Below, piece after piece: positions 36,247 to 43,688 of a DNA stretch of 64,000 nt; the first letter of the stretch is position 1, and each line of letters starts with the position of its first letter. This stretch comes from Thermanaerovibrio acidaminovorans DSM 6589 (lineage in GTDB: Bacteria > Synergistota > Synergistia > Synergistales > Synergistaceae). The position numbers and the translations under genes were made by a program. The notes below the pieces were generated by a model. It was not told the origin of the DNA. It did not search any database and saw only the letters and a list, made by a program, of their open reading frames with translations. The DNA is taken from NCBI RefSeq assembly GCF_000024905.1, contig NC_013522.1, positions 1,364,001 to 1,428,000 of the forward strand, written 5' to 3'.

Positions 36247-36603
36247 TCACCCCCCGGTGACGTCCCTTATCAGCTCCACCCGGTACCCGCAGGGCCCCTG
36301 GTCGATGGCCAGCAGGTCTATCCTGAAGGGGCCGTCGTAGCCCCGGGACTCCGCGAAGGCTCTGCAGGCCCGGATGAGCTTCCTCAGCTTGGCGGGGCCC
36401 ACGGTCTCCGCCGCCCTCTGGGGGCCGGGCCCCCGGAGGCGCACCTCCACGAAGACCAGCTCCGTGCCGTCGTGGGCCACTATGTCTATCTCCCCGAAGG
36501 GGTAGCGGACGTTCCGGCCCAGTATCCTCCAGCCCATCCTGATCAGGTGCCGGACCGCCATCTCCTCCCCCAGGGCACCCCGGGCCAGGTTCCTAGCCTC
36601 CAC
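36247..36603 (-). CDS. UPF0102 family YraN-like protein (nuclease fold)
   Basis: This 118-residue protein of the YraN family has a restriction-endonuclease-like fold. The conserved core reads GEEMAVRHLIRMGW, then PFGEIDIVAHDG and LVFVEVRLR, which gives the E...D...E-x-K/R pattern. The start is GTG at 36603. Its role is not established; gene neighbours (rnhB, dprA, comM) point to nucleic-acid processing. It overlaps the flhB-like gene by 11 nt. Confidence 0.9.
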   Translation of the reverse strand: MEARNLARGALGEEMAVRHLIRMGWRILGRNVRYPFGEIDIVAHDGTELVFVEVRLRGPGPQRAAETVGPAKLRKLIRACRAFAESRGYDGPFRIDLLAIDQGPCGYRVELIRDVTGG

Positions 36604-36889
36604 CCCTGGCCCTCCTCTCCACCTCCATGACGAAGGCCAGCACCTTGGCCACCGCCCCGTAGAGCTCCGGCGGGATCTCCTCCCCCACCTCCAAGGCCAG
36701 CAGGGCCCCCACCAGGGCCGCGTCCTCCACGATGGGCACGCTGGCCTCCCGGGCCACCTCCAGGATCCTCTCCGCCACGTGACCCCGGCCGGAGGCCATC
36801 ACCACCGGCGCCCGGTCCCGCTCCTCGTCGTACCGTAGGGCCGCCGCCTTCCTCTGGCCCCGGCGCTTGGGGCTGGATCCACCGGACAT
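36593..36889 (-). CDS. FlhB cytoplasmic-domain-like protein (YlqH type)
   Basis: This 98-residue protein matches only the C-terminal cytoplasmic half of FlhB (AAALRYDEERDRAPVVMASGRG and EIPPELYGAVAKVLAFV). There are no membrane segments and no NPTH cleavage motif. It is the counterpart of B. subtilis YlqH, next to a FliK-like gene as there. It might bind FliK-type proteins or substitute for the cleaved FlhB fragment. It is a paralog of the full flhB at 6124-7224. Confidence 0.9.
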   Translation of the reverse strand: MSGGSSPKRRGQRKAAALRYDEERDRAPVVMASGRGHVAERILEVAREASVPIVEDAALVGALLALEVGEEIPPELYGAVAKVLAFVMEVERRARGGG

Positions 36890-36891
36890 GA

Positions 36892-37905
36892 TCAGGCCTC
36901 CACGTCTATGGGGCGAGGCCCCTCCGCCGCCCTACGCCGCCTCAGGGAGACGGACAGGTGCGACACCGAGACCCCCCCGGATGACAGGTCATCCATCAGC
37001 TTGTCGGAGTGTCTCCTCATCAGCTCCACCCCCTCCGGCCGATCGCATCGGATCTCCACCCCCAGCAGGGGGCCTATCAGGGTCACGGTCCCATCGGTCC
37101 TGCCAACCTGCAGGTCCTCCACGTCGAAGAAGACCGAGAAGGCCCGCCTATCCCCCTCCCGCCCCTCAGAGAAGACCACCCGGGCCATGGGCCCCTGATC
37201 CCCCACGGGCCAGAAGGCGGGACACAGAAACCCCTCCCCCTGGAGGGGCCACCGGACCGGCCGCATGGCCCAGCGGTGGGCCTTTAGGAACCGGCTCGCC
37301 TCCGGGTCGTCCCGGGTGATCTCCTCCAGGGACCGTCCCTTGGAGGATTTTAGCCTATCCCGGATCCTCCTCCACAGGGCCAGTGCCTGGCCGGGGCTGA
37401 GGGCCATGTACCAGCCCATCAGGTCCACCGACTCCCGGTTGATGGGCACCCCCCGGGCGAAGAGCTCCACCGCGGCGGACAGGTCCGCCTCCCCGCCCCC
37501 TAAGGACATCCAAGCCTGCCTCAAGGCCAGGATGGAGTCCCCGTCGGTGGGGAGGCCCCGCAGGATCAGTGCCTGGGCAAGGGGGCGATCCCTCAAGGGG
37601 AACCGGGAGAGGAGCTGCAGGTCCTCCTGCCTCAGTCGCAGCACCGGCACGTCCCCGGAGGAGTCCCAGATGGCCCGGAAGCGCTGTCCCGGGAAGAGGG
37701 GCACCGACGACCTGGCCCAGAGGGTGGAGGTGCCCACCCGCACCTGCACCATGGAGTCCTCGGAGCGGAGCACCAGCCCCTCCACCTCCTGGCCGTCCTT
37801 GAGGCCCCTTACCTCCCTCCCGGGGGATACCGGCTGGGGGGCCGATGGGCCCAGATCCCTGCCTACCCCCCCGGATCTCACACCCCCCACGTCGTAGCCC
37901 GTCAT
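36892..37905 (-). CDS. FliK-like protein beside flhB-like gene (YlqG type)
   Basis: This 337-residue protein has a FliK_C-like end, with FSVFFDVEDLQVGRTDGTV and GPLLGVEIRCDRPEG resembling the second FliK-type proteins found next to YlqH. The middle is rich in charged and hydrophobic residues without a known motif. It ends 2 nt before the flhB-like gene. The pair sits away from the main flagellar operon. Its function is unknown; the call rests on the C-terminal pattern and synteny. Confidence 0.68.
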   Translation of the reverse strand: MTGYDVGGVRSGGVGRDLGPSAPQPVSPGREVRGLKDGQEVEGLVLRSEDSMVQVRVGTSTLWARSSVPLFPGQRFRAIWDSSGDVPVLRLRQEDLQLLSRFPLRDRPLAQALILRGLPTDGDSILALRQAWMSLGGGEADLSAAVELFARGVPINRESVDLMGWYMALSPGQALALWRRIRDRLKSSKGRSLEEITRDDPEASRFLKAHRWAMRPVRWPLQGEGFLCPAFWPVGDQGPMARVVFSEGREGDRRAFSVFFDVEDLQVGRTDGTVTLIGPLLGVEIRCDRPEGVELMRRHSDKLMDDLSSGGVSVSHLSVSLRRRRAAEGPRPIDVEA

Positions 37906-37906
37906 C

Positions 37907-38473
37907 TCAGATCCTCCTGAACGAGAAGCTCCGCCGGTGCACCGGGGAGGGACCCAGCTGGGACAGGATCCTCCGGTGCTCCTCCGTGGGGTAGCCCTTG
38001 TGGGAGGCGAAGCGGTACTGGGGGTAGAGCCGGTCCAGGGCTAACATGACCCGATCCCTAAGCACCTTGGCTATCACCGATGCGGCCATTATCGACGGCA
38101 CCTTGGAGTCCCCCTTAACCACGCACCGCTGGGGTATGCGCAACCCCTCTATGGGCACCGAGCCATCCACCAGGACCAGCTGGGGCCTCACCGGAAGGGC
38201 CATCACCGCCATCCCCATGGCCCAAAGGGAGGCCTTTAGCACATGGGTTCGGTCTATCCTGCCCCAGGAGGCCGCTTGGGCCCTCCATTGGACGTTCAGG
38301 GAGCGGATGGCCTCGAAGAGGGCCTCCCGCCTCCGGGGGGAGAGGGCCTTGGAGTCCTTGAGCCCCAGGGCCATCAGCTCCCGGGCCTGATCTCGGGTCA
38401 GCACCGCCGCAGCGGCCACCACCGGCCCCGCCAGGGGCCCCCTGCCCGCCTCGTCAACCCCCGCCACCGTCAT
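37907..38473 (-). CDS. rnhB: Ribonuclease HII RnhB
   Basis: This 188-residue enzyme removes ribonucleotides from DNA and RNA-DNA hybrids. The first two catalytic acids lie in AGVDEAGRGPLAGP. GLKDSKALSPRRR and the later acidic positions (LVLVDGSVP) are conserved, as is SIMAASVIAKVLRD. The length is a little short because the N terminus begins only five residues before the DEAGRG motif. It overlaps rbgA by 4 nt. Confidence 0.95.
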   Translation of the reverse strand: MTVAGVDEAGRGPLAGPVVAAAAVLTRDQARELMALGLKDSKALSPRRREALFEAIRSLNVQWRAQAASWGRIDRTHVLKASLWAMGMAVMALPVRPQLVLVDGSVPIEGLRIPQRCVVKGDSKVPSIMAASVIAKVLRDRVMLALDRLYPQYRFASHKGYPTEEHRRILSQLGPSPVHRRSFSFRRI

Positions 38474-39294
38474 GGAACCAGGGGCCTCCCGGGCACCTCC
38501 AGGCTCACCCGGCCCAGCCTGCCGGAGGCGAAGGCCTCCAGGAAGGCCTTGGCGGCCCCGTCCAGGTCCAGCACGCCGCCCTTGAGGCGCTTGCCTAGCC
38601 GCTCCGCCACCGCCCCCAGGATCTCATGGCAGGGTCGGTCCTCCACCTCAACTCCCCAGTGGGACATGATGTCCCGGAGGAGCCCCAGGCGGGAAAGGCA
38701 GTCCAGGCAGTCCGCCGCCAGGTCCACCGGGGAGGAGACCACCGCCCCCTTCACCGCGTTGAGCCAGGCCAGCCGGCGGTGGACCAGGGCGCCGGACCGG
38801 GGGTCCAGCACCCCCGGGGAGTCCACGATCATGATCCCGTCGCCCCGGAACCAGGAGACCCCCCGGGTCACCCCCGGCATGCTCCCCACCTTGGCGGAGC
38901 TCCTGCCTATCATGTGGTTGAGCAGGGCAGACTTGCCCACGTTGGGGACCCCCACCACCGCCAGCCGGACCTCCCGGTGGGCGGGGGCCAGGGACCGGAT
39001 CTGCCTCATCATGGCCGACGGGGCCTGCTTCCGGGCGTCCAGGGCCCAGCAGGGTACCCCCTTGGATCTCAGGTGTTTCACCCACAGATCGGTGACCGCC
39101 GGGTCCGCCAGGTCCGCCCGGGAGAGCACCACCCACCGGTTAAGCCCCTTCACGGCCTCCATGAACGGGGAGGACGTGAGGTGAGGGGCCCTGGCGTCCC
39201 GGACCTCTATCCAGAGGTCCAGGGCGTCCAGAAGCCCCTCCAGCTGACGCCTTCCCTTGGCCATGTGGCCCGGGTACCATACGGTGCGTCCCAT
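38470..39294 (-). CDS. rbgA: Ribosome biogenesis GTPase RbgA (YlqF)
   Basis: This 274-residue circularly permuted GTPase is needed late in 50S subunit assembly. The WYPGHMAKGRRQ N terminus is diagnostic. The permuted motif order is visible: G4-like SRADLAD near 60, then G1 GVPNVGKS near 130 and G3 DSPGV near 175. The C-terminal RNA-binding domain follows. It directly precedes rnhB, as in B. subtilis. Confidence 0.95.
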   Translation of the reverse strand: MGRTVWYPGHMAKGRRQLEGLLDALDLWIEVRDARAPHLTSSPFMEAVKGLNRWVVLSRADLADPAVTDLWVKHLRSKGVPCWALDARKQAPSAMMRQIRSLAPAHREVRLAVVGVPNVGKSALLNHMIGRSSAKVGSMPGVTRGVSWFRGDGIMIVDSPGVLDPRSGALVHRRLAWLNAVKGAVVSSPVDLAADCLDCLSRLGLLRDIMSHWGVEVEDRPCHEILGAVAERLGKRLKGGVLDLDGAAKAFLEAFASGRLGRVSLEVPGRPLVP

Positions 39295-39810
39295 CTACCT
39301 GGGCACCCCCAGCCGGCTCAGGGGCCAGTAGCGGAAGACCACCGGACCACGGATCATGCTCTTGGGCACGAACCCCCAGTAGCGGCTGTCCTGGGAATTG
39401 GGGCGGTTGTCCCCCATGCAGAAGTAGTTGCCCTCCGGAACCTTGGTGGGCGTCATGTCGAAGTCGTCGGGGTTCACCACGTAGGGCTCCGACAGGCCTA
39501 TGCCGTTGACGAAAACGTTGCCTCCCCGGATCTCCACCATGTCCCCCGGGAGGCCTATTATGCGCTTCACGAAGTCCCGCCTGGGGTCCACCGGATACTT
39601 GAAGACCACCATGTCCCCCCGCTTGGGGGCCACGTTGGGCAGATGGTACCAGAACTTGAGCACCAGGACCCGATCCCCAGGCTCCAGGGTGGGCTCCATG
39701 GAGCCGCTGGGTATCCAGAAGGCCTGGATGACGAAGGTCCTCAGGATCAGCGCCAGCACTAACGCCCAGAAGAGGGTCTCCGCCCCCTCCCTCCACCACG
39801 GTTTAGCCAT
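39295..39810 (-). CDS. lepB: Signal peptidase I LepB
   Basis: This 171-residue type I signal peptidase has one N-terminal membrane anchor (about 11-31). The catalytic Ser is in IPSGSMEPTL (near 37) and the catalytic Lys in DFVKRIIGLPGD (near 82). The GDNRPNSQDSRYWG box is intact. This is the short Gram-positive-like form. It is the first gene of the leftward block, with GGAGGT 9 nt before the ATG and a good promoter upstream. Confidence 0.96.
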   Translation of the reverse strand: MAKPWWREGAETLFWALVLALILRTFVIQAFWIPSGSMEPTLEPGDRVLVLKFWYHLPNVAPKRGDMVVFKYPVDPRRDFVKRIIGLPGDMVEIRGGNVFVNGIGLSEPYVVNPDDFDMTPTKVPEGNYFCMGDNRPNSQDSRYWGFVPKSMIRGPVVFRYWPLSRLGVPR

Positions 39811-39829
39811 TCACCATATACCTCCCAAC

Positions 39830-39880
39830 TTGTTGGAACCGATGCCTTCTGTTTATAATGCCCCATTCGCTCATTTTCAA
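39830..39880. promoter_or_regulatory. Divergent promoter pair with overlapping -10 boxes
   Basis: On the minus strand, TTGAAA (39875-39880) and TATAAA (39852-39857) are 17 nt apart and face lepB. On the plus strand, TTGTTG (39830-39835) and TATAAT (39854-39859) are 18 nt apart and face the thioredoxin-like gene. The two -10 boxes share the same TTTATAAT, so the promoters cannot both be occupied at once. Confidence 0.75.
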
Positions 39881-39908
39881 GTTCGACAACATAAATGGGG
39901 GTGTTCCG

Positions 39909-40349
39909 GTGAGGATCTTGGGAATCGTGATGTCCGTCTTCGCCCTCATCTCCCTGGGCTACGGGGCGGGAGAGGTGATGGCCCAGAGGGGCCAGCAGCG
40001 GGCCCATGTCCAGCTCGATGGAACCTATGCGGAGGTGATCCTGTTAAGCCCCGACGGGTACTGCCCGTCCTGCCGGAGGCTGAGGGAGCGGCTCAAGGGG
40101 GCCATGGCGGGGGAGCTGGGGGACCTGATCCTCAGGGGATCCGTCCGGGTGCGGGAGGTATCCTGGGGGGACGGGGCGGTCCAGCTGATGGAGCGGCACC
40201 ATCTCCCGGAGGGGGGGCTACTGCTCCTGGGGCCCGGCGGCAAGGGAATCCCCCTCAGGGACCCATACGGCCACCTGGACAGCCAGGGGGACTTCGACCG
40301 GTACCTGATGGGGCACCTGTCCCGCCTCCTTGGGGGTGTCAACCGGTGA
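39909..40349 (+). CDS. Membrane-anchored thioredoxin-like protein with CPSC motif
   Basis: This 146-residue protein has an N-terminal hydrophobic segment (signal peptide or anchor, about 3-22). A short thioredoxin-like part carries a CxxC redox pair in DGYCPSCRRLRERL. A single acidic/glycine-rich tail follows. The start is GTG at 39909 after a GGGGGTG site; the ATG at 39858 lies on the promoter -10 and is unlikely. The next gene, a CcdA/DsbD-like membrane protein, overlaps by 4 nt. The pair probably forms an extracytoplasmic thiol-reducing system. The target is unknown. Confidence 0.75.
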   Translation: MRILGIVMSVFALISLGYGAGEVMAQRGQQRAHVQLDGTYAEVILLSPDGYCPSCRRLRERLKGAMAGELGDLILRGSVRVREVSWGDGAVQLMERHHLPEGGLLLLGPGGKGIPLRDPYGHLDSQGDFDRYLMGHLSRLLGGVNR

Positions 40350-41002
40350 TCTCCCCCCTCCATCTTGGGCTATTCGCCCTGCTTGGAGCCACGTCGTCCC
40401 TCATTCCCTGCGGGGCGGTGTATCAGCTGGCCGCCGCCTTCGCGGTGCTGGGGGGCGGCTCAAGGGGGCATCTCTGGCGGGCCGGGGCCTACCTGGCGGC
40501 CCGGGGGGCGGCCCACGGCCTCATGGGGCTCGCCATCTCCGCCCTGGGGGCCCTAAGCCTTCCGATCCTCCTGGTCCAGAGGGCCGCAGGTCCCCTGCTG
40601 ATCCTCTCCTCCTGCGCCATGCTCAAGGCCCTCCCATGGCTTGACATGAGGCCCCTGGCGGAGCGGGGGGCCCGGGCGGCGGGGTCTGGGCACCTGGGGG
40701 CCGCCGCGGCGGGGATCCTGCTCTCCCTGGTGCCCTGCCCGGAGGGGGCAGCGGCGCTCTTCGGGGCGGTGATCCCCCAGGCGGCCAGCATGGGACCCGT
40801 GGGGGCCCTGCTTGGGGCCATGGCGTTCGGCCTGGGTAGCGGGTTGCCCCCGGTGCTCATGGCGGCGGGGCTGAGGCTACTGCCCCCGGGCCTTGAGGGG
40901 TGGATCGCCCGGAGGGAGGGGAAGATCAGGACCTGGGCGGCGATGGGCCTCATGGGGATAGGGCTTTACATGACAATGGCTCACGTGTATCATTTGTTTT
41001 AG
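40346..41002 (+). CDS. CcdA/DsbD-like transmembrane electron-transfer protein
   Basis: This 218-residue protein has about six membrane helices in two similar halves. Each half opens with a Pro-Cys motif (SLIPCGAVYQL near 20; SLVPCPEGAAAL near 130), the pattern of CcdA and of the DsbD membrane domain. These carry electrons from cytoplasmic thioredoxin across the membrane. The start is GTG at 40346, overlapping the thioredoxin-like gene by 4 nt. A TauE/SafE-type carrier is a less likely alternative. Confidence 0.72.
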   Translation: MISPLHLGLFALLGATSSLIPCGAVYQLAAAFAVLGGGSRGHLWRAGAYLAARGAAHGLMGLAISALGALSLPILLVQRAAGPLLILSSCAMLKALPWLDMRPLAERGARAAGSGHLGAAAAGILLSLVPCPEGAAALFGAVIPQAASMGPVGALLGAMAFGLGSGLPPVLMAAGLRLLPPGLEGWIARREGKIRTWAAMGLMGIGLYMTMAHVYHLF

Positions 41003-41037
41003 ATTACGGGCTTTAGTCGGATCGAACCTTGACACAT

Positions 41038-41160
41038 CACGGGGGAGCTCCTGATCTGGGGCTGAGAGTGCGGGAGGACCCGCAGACCCTTCGAACCTGA
41101 GCGCCCAAGGGGCGCTGTCGCGGTTTAGCGGCACCGGTTAATACCGGCGCAGGGAGGCCC
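41038..41160 (+). ncRNA. TPP riboswitch (THI element) with enlarged J4/5
   Basis: The aptamer core is clear: GGGG at the P2 start, CTGAGA at 41062-41067, ACCCTTCGAACCTGA at 41086-41100, GGTTAATACCGGCG at 41136-41149 and AGGGA at 41151-41155. An ordinary variable hairpin (GTGCGGG...CCCGCA) follows CTGAGA. Unusually, 33 nt forming two hairpins (41101-41115 and 41116-41133) are inserted between ACCTGA and the P5 helix, where relatives have only one or two bases. It controls thi4-thiC according to thiamine pyrophosphate level. Confidence 0.93.
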
Positions 41161-41193
41161 TTCGCAAGAAGAGAGCGGTTCAAGCCGATGGAT

Positions 41194-41240
41194 AAGGCCG
41201 GGCCGCCTTCCACAACGGAGGGCGGCTCGGCCTTCCTCGT
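41194..41240 (+). terminator. Terminator of the TPP riboswitch expression platform
   Basis: AAGGCCG (41194-41200) pairs with CGGCCTT (41228-41234). Inside it GCCGCC pairs with GGCGGC, and the short TTCC/GGA extension closes the loop. A weak pyrimidine run (CCTCGTTTC) follows. It lies between the aptamer and thi4, so ligand binding likely favours termination. Confidence 0.75.
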
Positions 41241-41300
41241 TTCATCCCCGGCCCCGCCCCAGCCTCCCTGGGTCGTATCAAGCGAAAGGAGATGGTGAGC

Positions 41301-42095
41301 TTGGAGCTGGACGAGCGGAGGATATCGGCGGTGATCGTAAGGAGGTTCATGGACAGGCTGCTGGACTCCATGGACCTGGACGTGGCAATAGTGGGGGGAG
41401 GTCCCGCCGGCCTGGTGGCGGGTCACAACCTGGCCCGGGAGGGGTTCAAGGTGGCCATGTTCGAGCGGAAGCTGTCCCTGGGGGGAGGCATGTGGGGGGG
41501 CGGCATGATGTTCAACCAGATAGTGGTCCAGGAGGAGGGGGCCCAGGTGCTCCGGGAGTTCGGGGTCCGGGTCCTGGACGAGGGGGAGGGCTACTACTCC
41601 GCCGACTCGGTGGAGGCGGTGAGCACCCTCATCTCCTCCGCCACCCGGGCGGGGCTGAGGGTCTTCAACTGCGTCACCGCCGAGGACGTGACCATGCGGG
41701 AGGACCGGGTGGTGGGCCTCGTTATCACCTGGACCCCGGTGGAGATGGCGGGGCTTCACGTGGACCCCTTGGCGATCCGGAGCCGGTTTGTAATAGACGC
41801 CACCGGACACGACATAAACGTGGTCCGGGTGGTGGAGCGCAAGGTGCCCGGCAAGCTCATGACCCCCACGGGCCGGGCGGAGGGGGAGAAGTCCCTCTGG
41901 AGCCACCGGGCGGAGGAGCTGACGCTGGAGAACACCCGGGAGGTGTTCCCGGGGCTCTACGTGGCGGGCATGTCCGCCAACGCCACCTTCGGCGGTCCCC
42001 GGATGGGCCCCATCTTCGGGGGCATGCTCCTGTCGGGGCGCAAGGCGGCCCAGCTGGTCTCCCGGGCGCTGAGGGGCCAGGGTGGTCGAGGATGA
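41301..42095 (+). CDS. thi4: Thi4-type thiazole synthase, histidine (sulfide-using) form
   Basis: This protein of about 264 residues makes the thiazole half of thiamine from NAD, glycine and a sulfur source. The FAD/NAD-binding motif [29 protein letters not shown] and the C-terminal [15 protein letters not shown] are typical. The sulfur-donor cysteine of yeast-type suicide enzymes is replaced by His ([10 protein letters not shown], near residue 170), as in archaeal catalytic Thi4 that uses free sulfide. Start: AAAGGAG ends at 41291, so TTG 41301 (9 nt) fits better than ATG 41292 (0 nt) or GTG 41295. Confidence 0.93.
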   Translation: MELDERRISAVIVRRFMDRLLDSMDLDVAIVGGGPAGLVAGHNLAREGFKVAMFERKLSLGGGMWGGGMMFNQIVVQEEGAQVLREFGVRVLDEGEGYYSADSVEAVSTLISSATRAGLRVFNCVTAEDVTMREDRVVGLVITWTPVEMAGLHVDPLAIRSRFVIDATGHDINVVRVVERKVPGKLMTPTGRAEGEKSLWSHRAEELTLENTREVFPGLYVAGMSANATFGGPRMGPIFGGMLLSGRKAAQLVSRALRGQGGRG

Positions 42096-43378
42096 TGACC
42101 CTGATTGACAGGGCCCGGGAGGGGGTCATGGACCCCATCTTCCAGAGGGCCTGCGCTGGTGAGGACGTGGGGCCCGAGGAGCTGGCCCGGCTGGTGGCGG
42201 AGGGGCTGGCGGTGATCCCCTACAACCCATCGAGGGGTTGCGCGAGGCCCGTGGGGATCGGCCAGGGGCTTAGGACCAAGGTGAACGCCAACATAGGCAC
42301 CTCAAAAGATCAGAGCTCGGTCCAGATGGAGCTTCGGAAGCTCAAGGCGGCGGTGGGCAACGGGGCCCACGCGGTGATGGACTTGAGCACCGGGGACGAC
42401 GCGGGGGAGGTCCTCCAGGCGGTGCTCTCCCATTCCCCGGTGCCGGTGGGAACCGTGCCCATATACCACGGGGCGGTCATGTGCCGGCTCTCCGGCAGGC
42501 CTGTGGTGGACATGACCGAGGACGAGATGTTCCAGGCGGTGGAGCTCCACGGGAGGATGGGGGTGGACTTCGTCACGGTGCACACCGGTCTAACCCGCCA
42601 GGCCCTGTCGCACCTGGTGGACCAGGGGCGCCTCACCGACATAGTGAGCCGCGGGGGCTCCATCATGGCCGCCTGGATGATCCACCACGACCGGGAGAAC
42701 CCCTTCGCCCGGGACTTCGGCCGGCTACTGGAGATAGCCCGGCGGTACCAGATGACCCTGAGCTTAGGCGACGGGATGAGGCCCGGATCGGGGCACGACG
42801 CCACCGACCGGGCCCAGGTGGCGGAGCTACTGGAGCTGGGACGCCAGGTGGGGGCCTGCCGGGAGGCGGGGGTCCAGGTGATGGTGGAGGGCCCCGGTCA
42901 CGTGCCCCTGGGGCAGATAGGGGCCAACGTGCAGCTTCAGAAGAGGCTCTGTCAGGGGGCCCCGTTCTACGTGCTGGGTCCCCTGGTGACCGACTCAGCG
43001 GCGGGCTACGACCACCTGGTGGGGGCCATAGGGGGTGCGGTGGCCGCCTCCTTCGGGGCGGACTTCCTCTGCTACGTGACCCCCAAGGAGCACCTGGGGT
43101 TCCCCGACGAGGAGGACGTGGCGGAGGGAGTCAGGGCCTCGGTGGTGGCGGCCCACGTGGGGGACCTGGAGAAGGGGATCCGCTCCGCGGTCCGACGGGA
43201 CATGGAGGTGTCCCGGGCCAGGAGGGCCATGGACTGGGACGCCCAGAGGGAGGCGGCCCTGTTCCCCTGGAAGTTCGACCGGGTGACCGGCATGTCCAGC
43301 CAGGGCTGCGCCATGTGCGGCCCCCTCTGCGCCATGAGGATCGCCCAGGAGGCCCTGGGATCTTGGAAAAAGGTCTGA
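42092..43378 (+). CDS. thiC: Phosphomethylpyrimidine synthase ThiC (short form)
   Basis: This 428-residue radical SAM enzyme turns aminoimidazole ribotide into HMP phosphate, the pyrimidine half of thiamine. It is the short form without the N-terminal extension of enteric Thi[30 protein letters not shown] and EGPGHVPL are conserved. The C-terminal cluster motif reads CAMCGPLC, that is C-x2-C-x3-C. The start (ATG ATG) overlaps the thi4 stop by 4 nt. Confidence 0.96.
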   Translation: MMTLIDRAREGVMDPIFQRACAGEDVGPEELARLVAEGLAVIPYNPSRGCARPVGIGQGLRTKVNANIGTSKDQSSVQMELRKLKAAVGNGAHAVMDLSTGDDAGEVLQAVLSHSPVPVGTVPIYHGAVMCRLSGRPVVDMTEDEMFQAVELHGRMGVDFVTVHTGLTRQALSHLVDQGRLTDIVSRGGSIMAAWMIHHDRENPFARDFGRLLEIARRYQMTLSLGDGMRPGSGHDATDRAQVAELLELGRQVGACREAGVQVMVEGPGHVPLGQIGANVQLQKRLCQGAPFYVLGPLVTDSAAGYDHLVGAIGGAVAASFGADFLCYVTPKEHLGFPDEEDVAEGVRASVVAAHVGDLEKGIRSAVRRDMEVSRARRAMDWDAQREAALFPWKFDRVTGMSSQGCAMCGPLCAMRIAQEALGSWKKV

Positions 43379-43391
43379 CCAATATTATAAT
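43363..43391 (+). promoter_or_regulatory. Promoter of the small zinc-ribbon gene
   Basis: TTGGAA (43363-43368) and a perfect TATAAT (43386-43391) are separated by 17 nt, overlapping the thiC end. A hairpin (GGGCCG...CGGCCC, 43394-43409) follows in the presumed leader. Confidence 0.72.
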
Positions 43392-43465
43392 TTGGGCCGT
43401 GGGCGGCCCCACGTTCCGCCCTTCGTATGCGCTTGAAAACCTAGGACTTAGGAGGTGTAGCTGCG

Positions 43466-43630
43466 GTGCGTCGTTTTCGTTGCGTGAGCTGCAAGCACGA
43501 GTTCCAGGTGGAGGGCAAGGAGCAGGTCACCCGCTGTCCCAAGTGCTTCGACAAGTTCCTCCAGCTCCTGGAGGGGGACCCCATCAAGGGGAAGCCCTGG
43601 GGTAGCAAGAGCTACAGCGTGAAGCGCTGA
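43466..43630 (+). CDS. 54-residue zinc-ribbon protein
   Basis: This small gene starts at GTG 43466 with GGAGGT 9 nt upstream and ends at 43630. The N-terminal half carries two Cys pairs, FRCVSCKH at 6/9 and TRCPKCFD at 24/27, a C2-C2 zinc ribbon. The C-terminal half is basic (KGKPWGSKSYSVKR) and could touch nucleic acid. It has its own promoter. I do not recognise a named family; a regulator or ribosome-associated factor is possible. The ribosome site, Cys pattern and clean ORF support it being real. Confidence 0.78.
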   Translation: MRRFRCVSCKHEFQVEGKEQVTRCPKCFDKFLQLLEGDPIKGKPWGSKSYSVKR

Positions 43631-43645
43631 TCTTCACCGGGGGGC

Positions 43646-43674
43646 TTGCAAAGAGGAGGATTCGGTGCTAGAAT
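43646..43674 (+). promoter_or_regulatory. tRNA-Val promoter
   Basis: TTGCAA (43646-43651) and TAGAAT (43669-43674) are separated by 17 nt. They end 14 nt before the tRNA 5' end. Confidence 0.72.
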
Positions 43675-43688
43675 CCTTCTCGTGCTTC

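Noticed and set aside
41492-42091. Upstream extension of the thiC frame through thi4
   Set aside because: The extended part is the shadow frame of thi4 and is Gly/Arg-rich. ThiC homology begins just after ATG 42092.
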